Of a stretch of DNA of 64,000 bases, positions 33,604-41,850 are shown one piece after another. Source of the stretch: an uncultured Dehalococcoidia bacterium. Lineage in GTDB: Bacteria; Chloroflexota; Dehalococcoidia; Lucifugimonadales; JADFKI01. The notes below the pieces were generated by a model. It did no database searches. It was not told where the DNA came from and was given only the letters and a program-made list of their open reading frames with translations. The DNA is taken from assembly GCA_958295865.1 (NCBI GenBank), contig CATQHF010000003.1, forward strand, positions 1-64,000, given 5' to 3'. Each line of letters opens with the position of its first letter. Positions within the stretch are counted from its first letter, which is position 1. The position numbers were made by a program, and so were the translations under genes.

Positions 33604-34129
33604 TATCCCGGTCGTCCACATTACGAGTTGGATGTGCGTCTTGCGAAAGTCGTCTCTGAGAGCGCTTATGCTCTTTTCGAGGTCGGCTTTGGTGCGAGGC
33701 GCTCATACGCGCTTTGGGGATGGCTGGGACTTTCGTTTGTTGGCGTCATGGTTTTGCGTTCATGGGTATGTGTGGGAATAGATGGTTTGTGCTAATTCAA
33801 GTACATTATGAAGTCCTTGAGGGGTGTTGTCAACCCTTTTGGCATCGGCTCTCGGGGTCTTTCGATTGTCGTCCTTGAATGGGGTGAGGGGGCTGAAATG
33901 CTTGCCATATTGGACGTGTTGGTGGCGGAGTGCGGGATGACAATGGAAGGGTGCGGTGTGTTCGGAATGGCAGAAGGGGGCGCTTGGAGTGATAGGGGGA
34001 GGCGTTCGAGATGACAGGGGGAACTACGCCCAGGCAATTGAAAGATATTGCATGGGCTGGGCGGGTTGGACAGGCGCGGATTATGGGGGCAACCTTTGTG
34101 GTTGCCTTTGTTTTTGTCCTTTGGCAGGC
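33604..34129. other. Intergenic stretch with repeat debris, no gene seen
   Basis: The segment carries GGGGGCTGAAATGCTTGCC (about 33885-33905), which recurs near 48800, and several degenerate GGAATGACAGGGG units (33935-34020). Short open frames here have no ribosome sites and repeat-like composition. Confidence 0.5.
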
Positions 34130-35176
34130 TTATGATGAGCCGGATGCTGAGGACATTCTGGCGCGGGTTCTGCTGCTTAGGGCGCGGAGTTCTCTGATGG
34201 AGAGCAAGCCTTCTCGGGGCAGGAATAGGACGGCGAAGAGGATTGGCGGGACGAATAGGACGGCGTGGAGCACTAGGGCGAATGCTATCGTCTCTTCGCG
34301 GGGAGCGCCCCAGAGGGCGAGGATGGAGACGGCGGCGAATTCGAATGTGCCGATGGACATGGGCAAGCCGGGGACGGTGCTGCTGAAGAAGGTGATGAAC
34401 ATGGTGATGACTATCATCGCGGGAAGGCTGACTTGAAGGTCGGTCGCAAGCGCGACCAGCCAGCCCGCGCCGCCTATGAGTCCGGCTTGCGCTAGGGAGA
34501 TTAGGAAGGCTGCGAGCGCGCGGCGCTTCTCGCGTCTCAGCAGCGTTATCGCGGATGAGAATTGCGATACTATCTGGATGTTCGACAGGATTTTGATGCG
34601 GCTGAGCACGGGGCCGGCGGCGAATAGGACTACGAGGCTTGCCAAGCCGAAGAACAGCCCTACCGCAATCCAGGGCAGGAATTGGCGGAGTTGTGGGAGC
34701 AGCAGCGCGCCCGCGCCCAGCACTAGGACGGTGGTGGCGAACTCGAAGGTGCGCTGAAGGGCGAGGGTGGCGAGGATTGTGCCTAGCCGGAGCTTGTCCC
34801 TGAGCGCGAGGATGCCGACTTGCACGATTTCGTCGAGCAGGCGGATGGGGCTTAGGGTGTCGAGCGCGGTGCCGGTCTGCTCTATGAAGAATAGGCGGGT
34901 TGCGCCTGTGCGCTCGTTGTGCAGCAGCAACTTCCAGCGGACGCCGCGCAGGTATGCGGCGATGGTGGTCAGCGCCCACGCCGCGAATATGAGCGTCAGG
35001 CTTGCGGAGGATAGCGCGTGCCGCAAGGGGGCCCACTCGGCGTTTTTGAATACGAGCCAGCCTAGCAGTATGCCCAACGCCGTGGCGAGCAGGACATAGC
35101 CGATTAGCAGCAGCTTTACGGTCTTGCCGGACTTGCGCCGCACGGGTTGGTTTTCGGTGGCGTTCGGTGAGTTCAT
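34130..35176 (-). CDS. Flippase-like integral membrane protein (UPF0104/LPG-synthase TM family)
   Basis: The 348-residue protein has about eight transmembrane helices and the family features of the lysylphosphatidylglycerol synthase N-terminal/AglD-like group. These include LRGVRWKLLLHNERTGATRLFFIEQTGTALDTLSPIR, an Arg/Lys-rich loop (SAITLLRREKRRALAAF) and FSSTVPGLPMSIGTFEFAAVSIL near the C-terminus. Members of this group move or modify lipids, or support glycosyltransferases that use lipid carriers; the substrate here is unknown. It lies 120 bases downstream of the MacAB-like genes in the same direction, with a 22-bp palindrome in the gap. Confidence 0.8.
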   Translation of the reverse strand: MNSPNATENQPVRRKSGKTVKLLLIGYVLLATALGILLGWLVFKNAEWAPLRHALSSASLTLIFAAWALTTIAAYLRGVRWKLLLHNERTGATRLFFIEQTGTALDTLSPIRLLDEIVQVGILALRDKLRLGTILATLALQRTFEFATTVLVLGAGALLLPQLRQFLPWIAVGLFFGLASLVVLFAAGPVLSRIKILSNIQIVSQFSSAITLLRREKRRALAAFLISLAQAGLIGGAGWLVALATDLQVSLPAMIVITMFITFFSSTVPGLPMSIGTFEFAAVSILALWGAPREETIAFALVLHAVLFVPPILFAVLFLPREGLLSIRELRALSSRTRARMSSASGSS

Positions 35177-35254
35177 TGGGGTATTTTATACGATATTGCG
35201 GGTAAGGTGTACAGGGATTGGGGTTGCTCTTGCGCCTTGCTTTCGCGGGGTATT

Positions 35255-35276
35255 GGGGGCGACCGGCCGGTCGCCC
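35255..35276. repeat. 22-bp perfect palindrome
   Basis: The arm GGGGCGACCGG is followed directly by its reverse complement. A degenerate relative (GGGGCGTGACCGGCCGG) occurs at about 48685. It could act as a transcription stop between the permease gene and the next gene, but no T-run follows. Confidence 0.65.
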
Positions 35277-35296
35277 CTACGAATGACAGGGGGCGG

Positions 35297-36541
35297 CTAT
35301 TCGTAGCGGAGGGCGTCGATTGGGTGCATGCGGGAGGCGCGCATTGCGGGGTAGATGCCGGATAGCAGCCCGACTGACGCGGAGACGGATATGGCGAGTA
35401 GGGCGACGTCGGAGCGGAACGCTATGCCGCCGCTTGAGGCTAGGCCGTCGCCCGCGAGATTGACGACTAGGTTGGTGAGCGGGGATAGTGCGAGGCTGAT
35501 GAGCAGCCCGATGATGCCGCCGCTGGTGGTGAGGAAGATAGCCTCGGTGATGAATTGGAGCATGATGTCGCGGCGCTTTGCGCCCATCGCCTTGCGGATG
35601 CCGATTTCGCGCGTGCGCTCGGTTACGGATACGAGCATGATGTTCATGACGCCGATGCCGCCGACAAGTAGGGATATACTGGCGATTGTGCCGAGGAACA
35701 GCGCCATCACCGCGATTATCTGGTTGAGGGCGTTGAGGAGTTCCTGCAATGTGTCAATCTCGAAGTCGTTCATGTCAGTGATGCGGTGGCGCAGGCGCAG
35801 GATGGACGCGATTTCCAGTTTGGCGGCGTCGATGGTTTCGCTGCTTGTCGCCTCCACATCTATGGAGTCCACTCTGATGCTGCCCTGCGCGGTGCGCTCG
35901 GAGGACAGGCGGTAGTAGGCTGTGGTGATTGGCACGAATACCTGGTCGGCGGAGCCGAAGAAGGACGCGCCCCCATCCTTGAGCCTGCCCACTATGATGA
36001 ACTGGCGTCCATCGATTCGTATGTACTCGCCGACGGGATTGCGGGCGGGGAACAGCCAGTTGGCGACTGTCGCGCTGACGACGGCGACTTCTGAGTTGCC
36101 GCGTATGTGGGCGGGGGTTATGAACTGGCCGCTTTCGACGCTCACATTGCGGACGGGCGCATAGTCGGGCGTGACGCCGATGACCTGAGCGCCGATGTAC
36201 TCTCGGCCGGCGACAATCTGCGACCATGTGTTGATTTGGGGGGCTACGGCTTTTACGGACGGGGCAAGCGCGGGGTCTATGAGCGCCTCGGCGTCCTGCA
36301 ATGTCAGCCCGGACACGCTATCCCGGGCGGACGACTCGCTGAAGCCGGGCTGCACGAAAAGCAGGTTCGTGCCCTGCGACTGGATGCTGGCGGTGATGCT
36401 CTCCTGCACGCCTCTGCCGATGGACATGAGGACGGTTACGGCGGTTATGCCGATGATGATGCCGAGCAGGGTCAAGCCGGAGCGGAGCTTGCTGCTTATG
36501 AGCGAGCGCAATGCCGTTGTGATGATGTCTAATGGGTTCAT
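35297..36541 (-). CDS. ABC transporter permease, MacB/FtsX-like
   Basis: The 414-residue protein starts with ALRSLISSKLRSGLTLLGIIIGITAVTVLMSIGRG, the typical first helix of MacB-type permeases. A large extracytoplasmic MacB_PCD domain (about 45-235) follows, then three C-terminal helices with the FtsX signature (GGIGVMNIMLVSVTERTREIGIRKAMGAKRRDIMLQFITEA). Such permeases work as mechanotransmitters rather than as ordinary channels. The start overlaps the stop of the ATPase gene by four bases. With the adaptor at 37281 it forms a MacAB-like tripartite exporter of peptides, lipids or drugs; the cargo is unknown. Confidence 0.93.
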   Translation of the reverse strand: MNPLDIITTALRSLISSKLRSGLTLLGIIIGITAVTVLMSIGRGVQESITASIQSQGTNLLFVQPGFSESSARDSVSGLTLQDAEALIDPALAPSVKAVAPQINTWSQIVAGREYIGAQVIGVTPDYAPVRNVSVESGQFITPAHIRGNSEVAVVSATVANWLFPARNPVGEYIRIDGRQFIIVGRLKDGGASFFGSADQVFVPITTAYYRLSSERTAQGSIRVDSIDVEATSSETIDAAKLEIASILRLRHRITDMNDFEIDTLQELLNALNQIIAVMALFLGTIASISLLVGGIGVMNIMLVSVTERTREIGIRKAMGAKRRDIMLQFITEAIFLTTSGGIIGLLISLALSPLTNLVVNLAGDGLASSGGIAFRSDVALLAISVSASVGLLSGIYPAMRASRMHPIDALRYE

Positions 36542-37215
36542 GTTATATGTGTGCCGTCGTCGGAGACGATTAAGCCGTCGCGCATTCTGACGATGCGGTT
36601 GGCGCGGGCGGCGATGTCCGCTTCGTGGGTTACGATGATGACGCTCATGCCTTCGCCGTGCAGCGTTTCAAGGATGTCCATGATTTCGTCGCCGGAGCGG
36701 GAGTCGAGATTGCCGGTGGGTTCGTCGGCTAGCAGGATGTCGGGGGACTTGACGAGTGCGCGGGCGATGCCGACGCGCTGCTGCTGACCGCCGGAAAGCT
36801 CGGCGGGCTTGTGGTTCAGGCGGTCGCCAAGTCCGACGTGTTCCATGGCTTCCGTTGCCGTCTTGCGGCGCGCGCCATGCTTGCCGTACATCAGGGCGAG
36901 CTCCACATTGCTCAATGCGGTGAGGCGCGGCAGCAGGTTGTAGGTTTGGAATACGAAGCCTATTTTGCGGTTGCGTATTTCGGCGAGGCGGTTGTCTGAT
37001 GTTGCGCCGATGTTCTCGCCGTCGAGGGTGTACTTGCCGGATGTGGGGACATCTAGGCAGCCGAGGATGTTCATGAGGGTTGACTTGCCGGAGCCAGACG
37101 CGCCCATGATGGCGACCATTTCGCCGCGCTCGATGGACAGGCTGACGCCCGCGAGGGCGGCGACTTCGACGCTGCCCATGGTGTAGATTTTGGTTACATC
37201 GGTGATTTGGATCAT
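36538..37215 (-). CDS. ABC transporter ATP-binding protein, MacB/LolD-like
   Basis: This is the 225-residue ATPase of the exporter. It has Walker A GASGSGKSTL, the signature LSGGQQQRVGIARAL, Walker B ILLADEPTGNLD and the switch His in IIVTHEAD. MIQITDVTKIY at 37215 is the family start. An in-frame extension to 37275 would add 20 residues rich in His and Thr and is unlikely, though neither start has a strong ribosome site. Order in the operon is adaptor, ATPase, permease. Confidence 0.94.
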   Translation of the reverse strand: MIQITDVTKIYTMGSVEVAALAGVSLSIERGEMVAIMGASGSGKSTLMNILGCLDVPTSGKYTLDGENIGATSDNRLAEIRNRKIGFVFQTYNLLPRLTALSNVELALMYGKHGARRKTATEAMEHVGLGDRLNHKPAELSGGQQQRVGIARALVKSPDILLADEPTGNLDSRSGDEIMDILETLHGEGMSVIIVTHEADIAARANRIVRMRDGLIVSDDGTHIT

Positions 37216-37280
37216 GGTATGCCAGAGAGGTGTTGTAGTCGTGTCGTCGGTGATATGGCGATGATATGGCGGCATTGGCG

Positions 37281-39602
37281 CTATGGGCCTTGCCTGTCGG
37301 GTGGGGGACCTCGGCGCTCGCCGCGCGGCGGCCCGTCGTCTTCATCCGGCTCGAAGATTATGTTGGGATCGAGTTGGCCGTCGTCCAGCACTTGCATGGC
37401 TATGCGGTCGCCTTCTGCCAAGCCGTCTTCGACGATGGTGTAGAAGCCGTCGCTGTCGCCCAGGGTTACGGGGCGCTCGACTATCTCGCCCGCTTCGTCT
37501 TGCATTCGCACATACGCGCCGTCGGGTCCGTATCGGACGGTCTGGATGGGGATTATCAAGCCGCGCTTCTCTTCGACGGCGACCTTGGCTATGGCGCTCA
37601 AGCCCTCTTGGAGCGTGATGTCTTCGGGTATGCTGACGGTGATTTTGACATCAAAGGTAACTATGCCCTGCTGGTTGGTGGCTGTGGAGCTAATGCTGCT
37701 CACGATGCCTTCGAGGGTTTGGTCGGGGAGGGCGTCCATCGTTACGGTCGCGGCGTCGTCGCGGCGCAGGGAGAGGACATCGATTTCGTCCACGCTGCCT
37801 TCTACTTGCACGATGCCGGTGTTGACGACGGTCAGGATTATCTCGAAGGGTTCAATCTCCTTGCCCGCTTCTACGGGGATGTTGGCGATGTAGCCGTTCC
37901 AAGGGGCTTTTAGGGTGGAGTCGTCGTAGCGGCGGATTGCGCCGTCTATCTTTGCCTGCGCCGCCGCCAGCGCGCCCTCTTGCAGGCTGACCTGCAAATC
38001 GCGGCGGTCGCCGATGCGCTGCAAGTCGCGGTTCGCGTTGTCGAGTTTCGCCTGCGCCAGCATGATTTGCTTGCGGTTGCTCTCGACTTCCGCCGGTTCG
38101 GGGGTGATGAGGGCTTGGAGGTCGTCGTCGGCTTTGTCGCGCTTGGCGTGGGCGAGCGCCAACTGCTTGCGCTTGCTCTCGATTTCCGCCGTGTTGGGCT
38201 TGTGGAGGTCGTCAAGGTCTTGTTTGGCGGCGTCCAGGTCGGCTTTCGCCTTTGCGAACTGCGCTTGCAGCCGTAGGTCGTCTATGCTGCCGCCTTCCAG
38301 CCTGTTCAGCTTGTCTTGCGCTTCGCTCTGCGCCGTTATCGCTCGTGAGTGGCGCTCATTCAAGCTTGCCATGCTGTCGTCAAAAGCGGCTAGTTCGGAG
38401 TGCAGGGTGTTTCTAGCGGTTCGCAGGGCTTCGAATGCGTTGTCCATATCGCGCCGTATGCAGAGTTCGGCGTTGGTGTTGGTGGTGTCGGATGTGGTGG
38501 GTTTGGGCAGCAGGGTGTCGTGCTCGCAGTCCAGGTCGATTTGGCTCGCGCCGGGGAATAGCGCGCGCCATGCGAATATCTTCAGTTCGTTCCAGCGGGT
38601 ATCGGGGTTGTCGGCGATGCGCCCGTCGGGGAATAGTGGATAGTCGTTGTCGAACACGAGCTCAGGGACGAACTCCAGCGCGGCGAACAGGTCGTCGGGA
38701 GGTATTGTCATGTCTTCGTCCGTGGCGCTGACGCCCGTCCACTTGTAGATGACATTCTCGTAGTCTGTCTGCTCTTGCTCGAAGGCTTTGCGCGCTTCCG
38801 TGACATTGGCGTTGTTGCTGCCGGCGTCGAGGAGCAGCCTTGCGACAATGAGTTCGCGGTCGGCGACTTCAAAATCTGTGAGTGCGTTGATGTATTCGCT
38901 GCCGAGCGCGAGTTCGGCGTCTTGAACGGCTACCCTTGCCTGGGCTATGGCGTGCTCGGCGTCGGCTATTGCCTTTGGCTTTGGCTGCTCCAGCAGTTCG
39001 TCAAGGCTTTCCTGCGCGGTATGCGCCTCCAGCGCGGCGTCGGCGATTGCGGATTGCGCGGCGGCGATGTCGTTAGGCTCAGGGTTGAGCAGGTTGTCGA
39101 GGGTCTTTTGGGCGTTGTGGAGTTCAAGGGCGGCGTCGGCTACCGCGGCTTCCGCTTCGGCTAGGCGCAGTGTGGGCTGCTTGGCGTCTTGGAGATTGTC
39201 GAGGGCTTCCTCGTAGTCGGACTGCGCCTGCGCGATGTCGCGCCGCAGGTTTGAGACGCTTTCCGGATCTAGGCGGGCGAGGGGCTGTCCCTCGGAGACG
39301 ATTTCGCCCTCGCTGACGAGTATCTCGTCGATGAAGCCTGCCGAGCCGAATGTCATGTCCTGCTTGTTGGAGAAGGCGAGGCTGCCGTTGATGGAGATTT
39401 CGCTGAGCAGGCTGTCGAGGCGCACGGGTATCAGATGCTCGGTTGGGGCGAGTCCGTCGCTGCCGTCGTTGGCGGCGAATGGGTTAAGCGCGGTGAAGCG
39501 GTTCAGCGCGAAGTAGGCTGCTGCCGCGATGACGATGACGGATAGCAGCAGCGCTAATAGCCAGCGCATCCAGCGCCGGCGGGGAGCGGATTGCTCCTCC
39601 AT
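37281..39602 (-). CDS. Membrane-fusion (HlyD/MacA-like) adaptor with long coiled coil and an inserted domain
   Basis: This 773-residue protein is unusually large for the family (about 370-450). After one N-terminal helix (13-33), a lipoyl half (FIDEILVSEGEIVSEGQPLARLD) leads into a coiled coil (120-285). That arm contains three related segments of about 30 residues (VADAALELHNAQKTLDNLL, IADAALEAHTAQESLDELL, IAQARVAVQDAELAL). Residues about 288-385 are a non-coiled, Asp/Pro/Trp-rich insert. The returning coiled coil (385-560) also has repeats (KRKQLALAHAKRDKADDDL, NRKQIMLAQAKLDNANRDL). The second lipoyl half and barrel domains follow (PWNGYIANIPVEAGKEIEP). The tail is Pro/Arg-rich (PPRGERRGPPPDRQGP). 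It probably bridges the permease across a thick envelope. Confidence 0.88.
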   Translation of the reverse strand: MEEQSAPRRRWMRWLLALLLSVIVIAAAAYFALNRFTALNPFAANDGSDGLAPTEHLIPVRLDSLLSEISINGSLAFSNKQDMTFGSAGFIDEILVSEGEIVSEGQPLARLDPESVSNLRRDIAQAQSDYEEALDNLQDAKQPTLRLAEAEAAVADAALELHNAQKTLDNLLNPEPNDIAAAQSAIADAALEAHTAQESLDELLEQPKPKAIADAEHAIAQARVAVQDAELALGSEYINALTDFEVADRELIVARLLLDAGSNNANVTEARKAFEQEQTDYENVIYKWTGVSATDEDMTIPPDDLFAALEFVPELVFDNDYPLFPDGRIADNPDTRWNELKIFAWRALFPGASQIDLDCEHDTLLPKPTTSDTTNTNAELCIRRDMDNAFEALRTARNTLHSELAAFDDSMASLNERHSRAITAQSEAQDKLNRLEGGSIDDLRLQAQFAKAKADLDAAKQDLDDLHKPNTAEIESKRKQLALAHAKRDKADDDLQALITPEPAEVESNRKQIMLAQAKLDNANRDLQRIGDRRDLQVSLQEGALAAAQAKIDGAIRRYDDSTLKAPWNGYIANIPVEAGKEIEPFEIILTVVNTGIVQVEGSVDEIDVLSLRRDDAATVTMDALPDQTLEGIVSSISSTATNQQGIVTFDVKITVSIPEDITLQEGLSAIAKVAVEEKRGLIIPIQTVRYGPDGAYVRMQDEAGEIVERPVTLGDSDGFYTIVEDGLAEGDRIAMQVLDDGQLDPNIIFEPDEDDGPPRGERRGPPPDRQGP

Positions 39603-39720
39603 GTATTTACCTCCAAGGATGTCTTCCGGTGAGCATGATAGCAGATGCGGGGTGAAAGGCTAACAGAATATGCGGGATGGATAGTGTTTCCTTTCGGATG
39701 GTTTTGCTGCTATGCCGAAC

Positions 39721-39772
39721 CGGATTCCTGCCCCTGCCTCCGCAGGGGTGACGTTCTTTCGCAGGAATGACG
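39721..39772. repeat. Double REP-like hairpin
   Basis: The stem GCCCCTGC/GCAGGGG is nested within ATTCCTG...GCAGGAATGACG, with GTGACGTTCTTTC between. The same double unit occurs at 40311. The 39603-40512 gap contains no convincing gene; it is filled by this and the following repeats. Confidence 0.7.
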
Positions 39773-39815
39773 AAAAGGTTTGTCATCCGAATGGAACGCT
39801 ATATGCGGGATTTGG

Positions 39816-39980
39816 TGGTTCGACAGGCTCACCACGAACGGTTGTAGTTCATCATGAACGGTTGTGTATGGGGTGGTTCGCCTTTCGACAGGCTCAGGAT
39901 GCTTGCCACGAACGGTTGTATATCACCACAACGATTGAGGCTTACCACGAGCGCATCAGGTTCATCACGGACGATTTTAT
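39816..39980. repeat. Cluster of GACAGGCTCA...CACGAACGGTTG repeats
   Basis: At least five degenerate units are present: TTCGACAGGCTCACCACGAA at 39819, CATCATGAACGGTTG, TTCGACAGGCTCAGG, CCACGAACGGTTG, then more diverged TACCACGAGCG and ATCACGGACG. The same core occurs at 11079 and 59987. Confidence 0.7.
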
Positions 39981-40060
39981 GGGGTGTGGGTGAAAGTGGG
40001 CTATCAGAGACTATAACGCTGCTTGAAGGGTTTGGTTAGGGGGGATTAGGGTTTAGGTAA

Positions 40061-40262
40061 GAATTAAAAATTAAGAATTAGGAATTAAGAATTGAGGAAT
40101 GGCAAGTAGCCGTGCGGTGTGGGCGATGGCCGTTATCGGGGCGTCTGCCAGTCGCCCCCAACATGGACGGGTTGGTTTGATGGATGGTGGTTGCTGAGGG
40201 GTATGTGTTTGGGGGACTGGGATTTTAGATTCCTCACTGCGCTGCGCTGCGTTCGGAATGAC
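40061..40262. repeat. (GAATTAA)n-headed long repeat, copy 3
   Basis: It opens with five GAATTAA-like heptamers and ends with GATTCCTCACT and GTTCGGAATGAC, like the pair at 9459-9802. The middle is more diverged and shares GGTTGGTTTGATGGA-N-GGTGGTTGCTGA with the copy at 41434. Confidence 0.7.
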
Positions 40263-40310
40263 AATTAAAGTTGCTGCGTAGTGTTTGGGATGGTGGGGCA
40301 TTTGAGGCCC

Positions 40311-40362
40311 TGGATTCCTGCCCCTGCTTTCGCAGGGGTGACGTTCTTTCGCAGGAATGACG
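40311..40362. repeat. Double REP-like hairpin
   Basis: Near-identical to the unit at 39721, with GATTCCTG, GCCCCTGC/GCAGGGG and GCAGGAATGACG. Confidence 0.7.
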
Positions 40363-40512
40363 GGTGGGGGCGTTGCGGTGTGTTCGGGATGACGGCGGGA
40401 GGGCGTTCGGAATGACAGGGGAGGGGCGCTTGGAATGGCAGGGGGAGATTGCTGGGCTGTGCTGGGGATGGCGGCGAAACTGACATTGAAGGATTGATTG
40501 GGTGGTGAAAGT

Positions 40513-41433
40513 ATGAGTGAGAATGAGTGGCAGGGGCTGATTGCGGATTTTGAGAGGCATTTGAAGGCGGAGAAGGGGCTTGCGGATCTGACTATTCGCA
40601 ATTATAAGGCGGATTTGCAGCCGCTTTATGAGTATATGCGCCTCAGGGGGATTTCGGATATGCGCGCGCTCGACCGCATCAAGTTGCGCGGGTATCTGGC
40701 GTGGCTGACGGAGCTGGGGTATGTGCGGCATAGCGTGTCGCGCAAGCTGAGCACGCTGCGGACTTTCTTGAAGTGGATGTCGCGCAAGGGCATCATAGAG
40801 GGCGATCCGCTGCCGAAGCGGGGTATGATGCGGGTGGAGAAGCGGTTGCCGCGCTTTTTGTCGCAGGAACAGGCGGGGCGACTGATGGATGCGCCGGACA
40901 TTGCCAAGCCGACGGGGTTGCGGGATCAGGCGCTGCTGGAGGTCATCTATGGCGCGGGGCTGCGGGTGAGCGAGGCGAGCAATTTGAAGGTGACGGACTT
41001 GAACTTGTCCACACGGGAGGTTCGGGTTACGGGGAAGGGTTCGAAGGAGCGGGTGGTGCTGATGGGCGATACGGCGAAGGGCGCGGTGGGGCTGTATTTG
41101 CGTGAGGGGCGTCCGAAGTTGGCGGGCAAGGATAGCGGCATGACGCTGTTTCTGAACCGCTTTGGCGGGCGGCTGAGCCAGCGCAGCATACAGGAGAAGG
41201 TGCGGCGATACAGCGTGAAGGCGGCGCTGCCTTCGGGGGTGCATACGCATACGCTGCGGCACTCATACGCGACGCACATGCTGGAGGGGGGCGCGGATCT
41301 GCGGGTGGTGCAGGAGCTGATGGGGCATGCGAGTCCCGCTACGACGCAGATATACACGCATGTTACGAACTCGGAGGCGAAGCGGGTGTATCTGGCGGCG
41401 CATCCTAGGGCGGGGGAGGGGGAGGAGAATTAG
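40513..41433 (+). CDS. Tyrosine recombinase, XerC/XerD type
   Basis: This 306-residue integrase-family protein has the SAM-like N-terminal domain of Xer proteins (FERHLKAEKGLADLTIRNYKADL) and a full set of catalytic residues. These are Arg in GAGLRVSEAS, Lys in GKGSKERVV, the HxxR pair in HTLRHSYATHML, His in LMGHASPATTQ and the nucleophile Tyr in IYTHV. Length and motifs fit XerC/XerD, which resolves chromosome dimers at dif. The location between two long repeats and away from tRNA genes also leaves room for a mobile-element or cassette integrase. ATG 40513 (MSENEWQ) follows GGTGAAAG; a TTG at 40498 is an alternative. Confidence 0.9.
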   Translation: MSENEWQGLIADFERHLKAEKGLADLTIRNYKADLQPLYEYMRLRGISDMRALDRIKLRGYLAWLTELGYVRHSVSRKLSTLRTFLKWMSRKGIIEGDPLPKRGMMRVEKRLPRFLSQEQAGRLMDAPDIAKPTGLRDQALLEVIYGAGLRVSEASNLKVTDLNLSTREVRVTGKGSKERVVLMGDTAKGAVGLYLREGRPKLAGKDSGMTLFLNRFGGRLSQRSIQEKVRRYSVKAALPSGVHTHTLRHSYATHMLEGGADLRVVQELMGHASPATTQIYTHVTNSEAKRVYLAAHPRAGEGEEN

Positions 41434-41640
41434 GAATTAAAAATTGGGAATTAAGAATTGGGGGGATGGGGAGCGGGCGTGCGGTGTGGGCGGCGGCCGT
41501 TATTGGGGCGAGCGCGGGTTGCCGCTACAAGGGCGGGTTGGTTTGATGGACGGTGGTTGCTGAAGGCTAGGTGTCCGGTGGGCTAGGATTTTTGATTCCT
41601 CACTGCGTTCGGAATGACAGGGGAAATTGCGCGGGATGAC
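41434..41640. repeat. (GAATTAA)n-headed long repeat, copy 4
   Basis: The unit starts right after the recombinase stop with AATTAGGAATTAAAAATT and ends with GATTCCTCACTGCGTTCGGAATGACAGG; it most resembles the copy at 40061. After it, GGAATGACAGGGG units run to about 41690, and a GCGTTA/TAACGC inverted repeat lies at 41740-41759 before the CoxL-like gene. Confidence 0.7.
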
Positions 41641-41850
41641 AGGGGAAGAGGCGTGTGGAATGACAGGGGAAATTGCGCGGAATGACTAGGCGGGGGCTTG
41701 GGATGATGGTGCGGCGGGTGCGGTATTGCCTAATTGTGGGCGTTAATGTAGAGTAACGCTCAGATACTCAGGGCATCGGCAAGCCTATGCCGGTGGTGAG
41801 TTTGAGCCGTTTTGCGAGGATAGAATGGCGAGGCAAGAAGGAGGAATGTG

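Noticed and set aside
33792-35036. 414-codon minus-strand frame overlapping the flippase-like gene
   Set aside because: It is shifted against the well-formed transmembrane frame at 34130-35176, and its product is a Pro/Arg/His-rich shadow.
39816-39980. Possible CRISPR array from spaced CACGAACGGTTG repeats
   Set aside because: Units are degenerate and spacing is irregular. The same core also occurs singly elsewhere, and no cas gene is present.
40513-41433. Integrase marking a genomic island or prophage
   Set aside because: No attachment-site duplication, phage genes or excisionase are seen, and the motifs fit a housekeeping Xer protein equally well.
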